Assembly: GCA_023391275.1 (NCBI GenBank)
Contig: JAEWBE010000047.1
Location: forward strand, 1 to 10,342
From: Bacillota bacterium
GTDB taxonomy: Bacteria; Bacillota; Clostridia; Oscillospirales; Acutalibacteraceae
DNA: 10,342 bases
Reading direction: 5' to 3'
The position numbers were made by a program, and so were the translations under genes. The notes beneath the pieces are model-generated. The model was not told where the DNA came from. It saw nothing but the letters and a program-made list of their open reading frames with translations, and ran no database searches. Positions 6,515 through 10,342 of the stretch are shown here, piece after piece. Position 1 is the first letter of the stretch, and each line of letters opens with the position of its first letter.

Positions 6515-6844
6515 GGAATGGCGCACAAAACTCAAAGATTATGTTTGATAAGCATCCGCTTATTAAAGTCAGCATACTGCAACGGTGAAAGATGATTCCG
6601 ACTGCATTACAGGCAATTTTTACTGCAAAAAAGATCCGCGATTGTTATACAAGCTCCTTTGTCAGGTTAAATTTCAGGGCAGCGAATTGGCTTGACTTTC
6701 TGAATATAAATGCGATCATTATACAACTGCACCGAACAGCTAAAAGCTGTTTGATGCGGTTGTATTTAATTTACATATAATTCGTAAAATATTAATTTAA
6801 AATATGGAACATTCACAAATTAATTGAAGAATACCCGGGAAGTG
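6515..6844. other. Gene-free region between the unknown gene and the feo promoter
   Basis: No convincing protein gene is present. A short hairpin (TGATAAGC-ATCC-GCTTATTA, 6546-6565) lies 31 nt after the 144-aa gene but lacks a U-tract. A much longer hairpin lies at 6721-6765. The stretch from 6766 to about 6840 is very A+T-rich and ends at the feo promoter. A non-coding RNA could lie here, but I cannot support one from promoter signals. Confidence 0.5.
6721..6765. repeat. Long near-perfect hairpin (21-nt arms, AAA loop)
   Basis: Positions 6721-6741 pair with 6745-6765 around an AAA loop. Twenty of 21 positions pair, including two G-U wobbles, with one C-A mismatch (6732/6754). The inner AACAGCT/AGCTGTT and outer ATACAAC/GTTGTAT parts are perfect. 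A weak T-rich stretch follows. It could be the terminator of an unseen RNA, a processed RNA structure, or a short interspersed repeat. Confidence 0.7.
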
Positions 6845-6873
6845 TTGACAAAACCCAGTAAGTGGAGTAAATT
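6845..6873 (+). promoter_or_regulatory. Consensus sigma-A promoter of the feo operon
   Basis: Perfect TTGACA (6845-6850), 17-bp spacer, TAAATT (6868-6873, 4 of 6 to TATAAT). The start is expected near 6880, within or beside the GTTAG-N6-CTAAC element, so a bound regulator would block initiation. Confidence 0.8.
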
Positions 6874-6880
6874 AGTATTA

Positions 6881-6896
6881 GTTAGTTTTAGCTAAC
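6881..6896. promoter_or_regulatory. Putative iron-regulator operator 1 (GTTAG-N6-CTAAC)
   Basis: Inverted repeat GTTAG-TTTTAG-CTAAC at the expected transcription start of feoA. The 19 bases 6882-6900 match the classical DtxR operator TTAGGTTAGCCTAACCTAA at 14 of 19 positions. Two tandem 10-mers, TTAGTATTAG (6872-6881) and TTAGTTTTAG (6882-6891), lead into it. This points to a DtxR/IdeR-type iron repressor more than to Fur, but the family of the regulator is inferred. Confidence 0.6.
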
Positions 6897-6904
6897 CTAT
6901 TGAT

Positions 6905-6930
6905 TGCCAGAATACATCGGAATACTGGCA
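6905..6930 (+). other. Leader hairpin of the feo mRNA
   Basis: TGCCAG (6905-6910) pairs with CTGGCA (6925-6930), with additional broken pairing inside. It ends about 8 nt before the AAAGGAGG ribosome binding site of the first feoA. It could stabilise the mRNA or modulate translation; it fits no riboswitch consensus I know. Confidence 0.4.
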
Positions 6931-6951
6931 GAGAATAAAGGAGGAATCGTT

Positions 6952-7164
6952 ATGCCGCTGTCGATGGCGCAATCCGGAGTAAAGAATGTGATTCATGAAA
7001 TTCACGGTAAAGATGAAACAAAGCGATTTTTGGAAAGCCTGGGTTTTGTAATTGGTGGGAATGTTACCGTTGTTTCGGAAATGGGCGGCAATATCATTGT
7101 AAATGTAAAGGACACCCGAATTGCAATCAGCAAAGGCATGGCTAACCGAATTATGGTAGCATAG
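6952..7164 (+). CDS. feoA: FeoA family ferrous iron transport protein (first copy)
   Basis: Small cytoplasmic SH3-like protein of 70 aa thought to assist FeoB in Fe(II) uptake. The ATG at 6952 has AAAGGAGG with good spacing; an upstream in-frame TTG at 6904 lies before the ribosome binding site and is rejected. The FeoA pattern is visible: a short first strand, the helix KDETKRFLESLGF (about 20-32), GGNVTVVSEMGGNIIVNVKDTRIAISKGMANRI to the end. It opens the operon behind the promoter at 6845-6873. It differs clearly from the second feoA at 7213, so the pair is an old duplication rather than a recent one. The first strand is less typical than in the second copy (it lacks the usual LxxLxxGxxxxV opening). 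Confidence 0.88.
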   Translation: MPLSMAQSGVKNVIHEIHGKDETKRFLESLGFVIGGNVTVVSEMGGNIIVNVKDTRIAISKGMANRIMVA

Positions 7165-7212
7165 GGGCAAATGCCCTTACGATATGCAGAATAATGACAG
7201 GAGGGATTCAGC

Positions 7213-7431
7213 ATGACATTGAAAGATGTGAAGTGCGGCGAAAGCGTAACGGTGACCGGTTTAAACGGTGCAGGCGCAATCAAGCGCAGGATTATGGACA
7301 TGGGAATCACAAAAGGCGTGCAGATTTATGTGCGTAAAGTCGCTCCTCTGGGCGACCCGGTGGAGATTACCGTGAGAAACTATGAATTATCCATTCGGAA
7401 AATGGACGCAGAAAACATTGAGGTGGCGTAG
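7213..7431 (+). CDS. feoA: FeoA family ferrous iron transport protein (second copy)
   Basis: Classical FeoA of 72 aa: the opening MTLKDVKCGESVTVTGLNG, then the helix AIKRRIMDMGITKG (about 22-35), the strand VQIYVRKVAPLGDPVEITVR and the final strand YELSIRKMDAENIEV. This is the complete SH3-like fold expected of FeoA. The ribosome binding site is ACAGGAGG before the ATG. It lies 48 nt after the first feoA and 72 nt before feoB, so it belongs to the same transcript. It is thought to bind FeoB at the membrane and affect its activity. Two FeoA proteins could act as a heteromeric pair or bind different parts of FeoB; the sequence does not decide this. Confidence 0.94.
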   Translation: MTLKDVKCGESVTVTGLNGAGAIKRRIMDMGITKGVQIYVRKVAPLGDPVEITVRNYELSIRKMDAENIEVA

Positions 7432-7464
7432 TCGTTCGACGAGGCCAAATTTTTATGTCAATCG

Positions 7465-7480
7465 GTTAGCTTGCACTAAC
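7465..7480. promoter_or_regulatory. Putative iron-regulator operator 2 (GTTAG-N6-CTAAC) before feoB
   Basis: GTTAG-CTTGCA-CTAAC has the same arms and the same 6-nt spacing as the element at 6881-6896. It ends 9 nt before the GAGGAGG ribosome binding site of feoB. No internal promoter is clear here, so it may be a second operator (looping or roadblock) or an RNA hairpin affecting feoB translation. Confidence 0.5.
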
Positions 7481-7503
7481 TTTTATTTGAGGAGGTACGC
7501 ACA

Positions 7504-9645
7504 ATGTCAATTAAAATAGCGCTTGCCGGCAACCCAAACTGCGGCAAGACTACAATGTTCAATGACCTGACAGGCAGTTCGCAGTACGTGGGAAACTGGC
7601 CAGGCGTAACCGTAGAAAAAAAAGAAGGCAAATTGAAAGGCCATAAAGAGGTAACCATTGTTGACCTGCCGGGCATTTATTCCCTTTCACCCTATACGCT
7701 GGAGGAAGTCGTCACCAGAAATTTCTTAATCAACGATCATCCCGATGTGATTATCAATTTGGTGGACGCCTCCAATATTGAGCGAAACTTATATTTGACC
7801 ACGCAGCTTGTCGAAATTGGGATTCCCGTCATTATCGCCCTGAACATGATTGATGTGGTAAAGAAAAACGGCGACCGAATTGACACGGTGAAACTCGGCG
7901 AAGCGTTAGGATGCCAGGTGGTCGAAACCTCCGCCGTCAAGGGCCTCGGCTCAAAGGAAGCGGCGGAAAAGGCCATCGCAATGGCGAAATCAAGCGCCGT
8001 AACCATCCCCCGGCATTCCTTCAGTGATTCGATTGAAAAAGCCCTTACCGAAATCGGAGCATTAAGCAAAAATTCCGTGCCCTCCAAATACGCGCGCTGG
8101 TACACGGTCAAGCTGTTTGAACGGGATCAAAAGGTACTGGAAGAACTGAAATTTGAAAAAAAGGTTCAGGATCAAATAGAAGCCGCCATTTCCGGCTGCG
8201 AAACAGAAGCGGACGACGATTCGGAAAGTATTATTACGAATGCACGCTACGAATACATTGGCAAACTGATTTCAAAATGCGTACATAAAAAGAACCCGGG
8301 CATGACGGTGTCGGATAAAATCGACCGGGTGGTTACCAACCGCTGGCTGGCGCTCCCGATTTTTGCCGCGGTAATGTTTATTGTTTATTATATCTCCGTC
8401 ACCTGGCTCGGCACAATCGTAACCGACTGGACCAACGACACTCTGTTCGGCTCCGTAATTCAGCCGTCCGTCGGCGGCTGGCTCACTGCGGTCGGAGCGG
8501 CTGACTGGCTGAACAGCCTGATCGTGGACGGAATCATCGGCGGCGTGGGCGCCGTGCTTGGTTTCGTTCCGCAAATGTTCATTCTGTTCTGTTTTCTTTC
8601 TGTTTTGGAAGACTGCGGCTACATGGCTCGCGTCGCCTTCATCATGGACAGAGTTTTCCGTAAATTCGGCCTTTCCGGCAAAAGCTTTATTCCCCTTCTG
8701 ATTGCTTCCGGCTGCGGCGTACCCGGAATCATGGCGTCCCGCACCATTGAAAATGAGAAGGACCGGAAAATGACTATCATGGTCACCACATTTATTCCCT
8801 GCTCTGCTAAGCTGCCTGTCATCGCCCTGATTGGCGGAGCCTTTTTCCCGGGTTCGCCGTGGGTTGCACCCGCCATGTATTTTCTGGGTGTCATCATGGT
8901 AATCGTATCCGGTATTATTTTAAAGAAGACAAGACTTTTCGCCGGTGACCCCGCTCCATTTGTCATGGAACTGCCGCAATACCATATTCCGGGGGCAAAA
9001 GGCGTTTTGATTCACATGTGGGAACGCGGCAAAGCGTTTATCATCAAAGCGGGAACCGTTATTTTCGTAGCATGCGGCCTGATTTGGTTTCTTTCCAGCT
9101 TTTCCTGGAACATGCAGATGGTGGGAGAAGACCAAAGCATGCTTGCGGCAATCGGCCATGTGATCGCGCCGATTTTCGCCCCGCTTGGTTTTGGCAGCTG
9201 GCAGGCCGCCGTTACAACCGTGTCCGGCTTAATTGCCAAAGAGAATCTGGTGGGCACCTTCGGCGTACTTTACGGGCTTGGTGACGCAACCGAAAGCGAC
9301 CCGGCGATGCTGGGGCAGGTCGCGGCTATCTTCACCTCGGTAAGCGCGCTCGCCTTCATGGTGTTTAATCTGCTCTGCGCTCCCTGCTTCGCGGCAATCG
9401 GCGCGATGAAACGAGAGATGGGCGGCTGGAAATGGACACTCATTGCCGTTGGCTACCAGACCTCACTCGCGTACGTGATGGCGTTTATGATTAACCAAAT
9501 CGGAAACGTGCTCGTGCTGGGTCAGGGGTTCGGCGCTGGAACCGCGCTTGCCATGCTGGCGCTGATCGGTATGCTTTACCTCCTGCTCCGCAGCTATAAG
9601 CCCGGGAACTCCGCCTTCTTAAAAGGCGCCCGTGAAGCGGCCTGA
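7504..9645 (+). CDS. feoB: FeoB ferrous iron transporter
   Basis: Membrane Fe(II) importer of 713 aa with a cytoplasmic G-protein domain fused to a multi-helix channel. G motifs are intact: G1 GNPNCGKTT (9-17), the switch-I threonine in GVTVEKKEG (34-42), G3 DLPG (54-57), G4 NMID (114-117), G5 SAVKG (143-147). A GDI-like helical linker follows (about 170-265). The membrane part starts near residue 282 and holds both Gate regions: LEDCGYMARVAFIMDR (368-383), SGCGVPGIMASRTI (402-415) and FIPCSAKLPV (430-439), with the second gate around 574-640. Conserved gate cysteines (C404, C433) are present. Length is at the shorter end of FeoB, with no C-terminal Cys-rich extension; that role may be taken by the separate small gene at 9759. 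The ATG has GAGGAGG upstream. Confidence 0.98.
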   Translation: MSIKIALAGNPNCGKTTMFNDLTGSSQYVGNWPGVTVEKKEGKLKGHKEVTIVDLPGIYSLSPYTLEEVVTRNFLINDHPDVIINLVDASNIERNLYLTTQLVEIGIPVIIALNMIDVVKKNGDRIDTVKLGEALGCQVVETSAVKGLGSKEAAEKAIAMAKSSAVTIPRHSFSDSIEKALTEIGALSKNSVPSKYARWYTVKLFERDQKVLEELKFEKKVQDQIEAAISGCETEADDDSESIITNARYEYIGKLISKCVHKKNPGMTVSDKIDRVVTNRWLALPIFAAVMFIVYYISVTWLGTIVTDWTNDTLFGSVIQPSVGGWLTAVGAADWLNSLIVDGIIGGVGAVLGFVPQMFILFCFLSVLEDCGYMARVAFIMDRVFRKFGLSGKSFIPLLIASGCGVPGIMASRTIENEKDRKMTIMVTTFIPCSAKLPVIALIGGAFFPGSPWVAPAMYFLGVIMVIVSGIILKKTRLFAGDPAPFVMELPQYHIPGAKGVLIHMWERGKAFIIKAGTVIFVACGLIWFLSSFSWNMQMVGEDQSMLAAIGHVIAPIFAPLGFGSWQAAVTTVSGLIAKENLVGTFGVLYGLGDATESDPAMLGQVAAIFTSVSALAFMVFNLLCAPCFAAIGAMKREMGGWKWTLIAVGYQTSLAYVMAFMINQIGNVLVLGQGFGAGTALAMLALIGMLYLLLRSYKPGNSAFLKGAREAA

Positions 9646-9758
9646 CCGCGTGTCCCACACATTCAGGTATTTAAAAACAGCAAACCGCCGGTGTTTTCCG
9701 TGCAAAGCCGGCTGATTGAACACAAGCTGCATTGCGCACGGAGAAAGAGGGTTCTAGT

Positions 9759-9932
9759 ATGGCAACTGTTGTGATCGGAGCGATCGTACTCGCGGCTATG
9801 GCGGCCGCGGCGCGGTATATTGTCAAATCCCACAGGGAGGGAAAATGTGTCGGCTGTTCCGGCTGCTCAGGGCACTGTGACCACTGCACACCGGAGCAGC
9901 AGCAAAAGATTCACGGGCCCCGTGATTTTTAA
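9759..9932 (+). CDS. FeoB-associated Cys-rich membrane protein
   Basis: Protein of 57 aa with one N-terminal membrane helix (about residues 3-21, rich in Ala/Ile/Val), a basic stretch (KSHREGK), and a cysteine cluster GKCVGCSGCSGHCDHC (about 28-43) with five cysteines spaced C-x2-C-x2-C-x3-C-x2-C. This matches the known FeoB-associated Cys-rich membrane protein family that follows feoB in many Bacillota. The ATG at 9759 has AAAGAGGG upstream; the longer in-frame start (TTG 9732) lacks a site. The 113-nt gap after feoB has no terminator, so it is probably co-transcribed. The cluster likely binds Fe(II) or another metal near the transporter; whether it passes iron to or from FeoB is unknown. 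Confidence 0.87.
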   Translation: MATVVIGAIVLAAMAAAARYIVKSHREGKCVGCSGCSGHCDHCTPEQQQKIHGPRDF

Positions 9933-9974
9933 AACAGCCTTCTGAAATTTTACCCCACAAGTCCTCATCCATAT

Positions 9975-10029
9975 AAAAGTAATCGCTGTGCATAACCGCT
10001 TTTTTGCGAAACGCGCGGCGATTATTTTT
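9975..10029 (+). terminator. Rho-independent terminator of the feo operon
   Basis: TAATCGC (9980-9986) pairs with GCGATTA (10018-10024), extended inward by five pairs (9987-9991 with 10013-10017). A small inner hairpin CGC-TTTTTT-GCG is present, and TTTTT follows at 10025-10029. AAAA at 9975-9978 pairs with the U-tract, so it may act in both directions. Confidence 0.75.
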
Positions 10030-10052
10030 CTGCAGACAAAAGAGCGCAAAAT

Positions 10053-10074
10053 TTATATTCCCAATGGAATATAA
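10053..10074. promoter_or_regulatory. Perfect 9-bp inverted repeat upstream of the small membrane protein
   Basis: TTATATTCC-CAAT-GGAATATAA. A TATAAT (10070-10075) overlaps the right arm; no good -35 is seen 17 nt upstream. It lies about 65 nt before the ATG at 10140 and could be an operator over a weak or activated promoter. Confidence 0.5.
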
Positions 10075-10139
10075 TCCGTTTATTTATCGTAGTTATTGAA
10101 ATGGCCTTTTTTTGATTGTTGTGGGTGGGGGAAAATAAA

Positions 10140-10307
10140 ATGAAAGTAATGGCGGGGTTTACGATTTTTTTATCGATATCCGGACTCATTAGTTCATTGT
10201 ACGTAAGTGAAAATAATTCAGGCTACTGCGTAATGCTGAAATTGATTATGCTTATTTTATCCTGCTTCAGCGGTATTTTTGCTATTTTGTTCCTTATCAT
10301 ATATTAG
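10140..10307 (+). CDS. Small two-helix membrane protein, unknown function
   Basis: Protein of 55 aa made of two hydrophobic helices (about residues 4-20 and 33-55) joined by a short polar loop (YVSENNSGYC). The ATG at 10140 has GGTGGGGG about 8 nt upstream; an earlier in-frame TTG at 10116 lies before that site. It follows the feo terminator and so is likely its own unit, perhaps from a promoter near the inverted repeat at 10053-10074. I do not recognise a family. Low-complexity hydrophobic ORFs of this size can arise by chance in A+T-rich DNA, so the gene is plausible but not certain. Toxin-like, small transporter-accessory or stress membrane peptide roles cannot be told apart. Confidence 0.5.
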   Translation: MKVMAGFTIFLSISGLISSLYVSENNSGYCVMLKLIMLILSCFSGIFAILFLIIY

Positions 10308-10342
10308 AAATTGATTGTAGTCCTAAGGGAGCCGCCCGACAG

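Noticed and set aside
6592..6780. Possible 62-aa ORF
   Set aside because: No adequate ribosome binding site (GTGAAAG directly touches the ATG), it runs through the long hairpin at 6721-6765, and its composition is that of random A+T-rich DNA.
8272..8574. Antisense and out-of-frame ORFs inside feoB, the importer genes and the chemoreceptor
   Set aside because: They are shadows of real, fully motif-supported genes on the opposite frame and have no ribosome binding sites or recognisable domains.
9698..9741. CCGTGC/GCACGG pairing between feoB and the Cys-rich gene as a terminator
   Set aside because: Six pairs around a 32-nt loop with no U-tract; more likely chance, so the small gene is kept in the operon.

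Overview
The window looks like chromosomal DNA from a motile, probably anaerobic Gram-positive bacterium of the class Clostridia (Bacillota). The evidence is the strong AGGAGG-type ribosome binding sites, the moderate G+C coding regions separated by very A+T-rich spacers, a SigD(sigma-28)-like promoter in front of a chemotaxis gene, sigma-A promoters, U-tract terminators, and a Feo iron operon with two feoA genes and a FeoB-associated Cys-rich protein. A placement near the Oscillospiraceae/Ruminococcaceae is only an impression.

Layout: (1) 77-2728, minus strand: a methyl-accepting chemotaxis protein (766 aa) with a cytoplasmic cysteine-rich PAS sensor and repeated HAMP-type modules. It is preceded by a 38-codon small ORF with a near-ideal Shine-Dalgarno sequence and a SigD-like promoter. 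(2) About 2729-3168: an A+T-rich divergent intergenic region. (3) 3169-5933, plus strand: a three-gene NitT/TauA/SsuABC-type ABC importer (ATPase, permease, lipoprotein binding protein) closed by a terminator; a perfect 11-bp inverted repeat precedes the binding-protein gene. (4) 5947-6514: a 144-aa protein of unknown function behind a good sigma-A promoter. (5) 6515-6844: no convincing gene, but a long near-perfect hairpin at 6721-6765. (6) 6845-10029: the ferrous iron operon feoA-feoA-feoB plus a small Cys-rich membrane protein, with a consensus sigma-A promoter and a terminator. The motif GTTAG-N6-CTAAC occurs exactly twice, once next to the promoter and once just before feoB, and looks like an iron-regulator operator. 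(7) 10030-10342: a 55-aa two-helix membrane protein of unknown function behind a perfect 9-bp inverted repeat.

How the genes may work together: feoA/feoA/feoB and the Cys-rich protein form one Fe(II) uptake unit. The importer is a self-contained transport operon, probably for a small sulfonate, pyrimidine or nitrate-like solute that the sequence does not identify. The chemoreceptor is divergent from the importer, but a functional link is only a guess. No mobile element, CRISPR array, tRNA or rRNA was seen. I found no clear new multi-gene system. The items most worth a second look are the SigD promoter with its leader small ORF, the paired feo operator motif, the Cys-rich receptor sensor, and the long hairpin.
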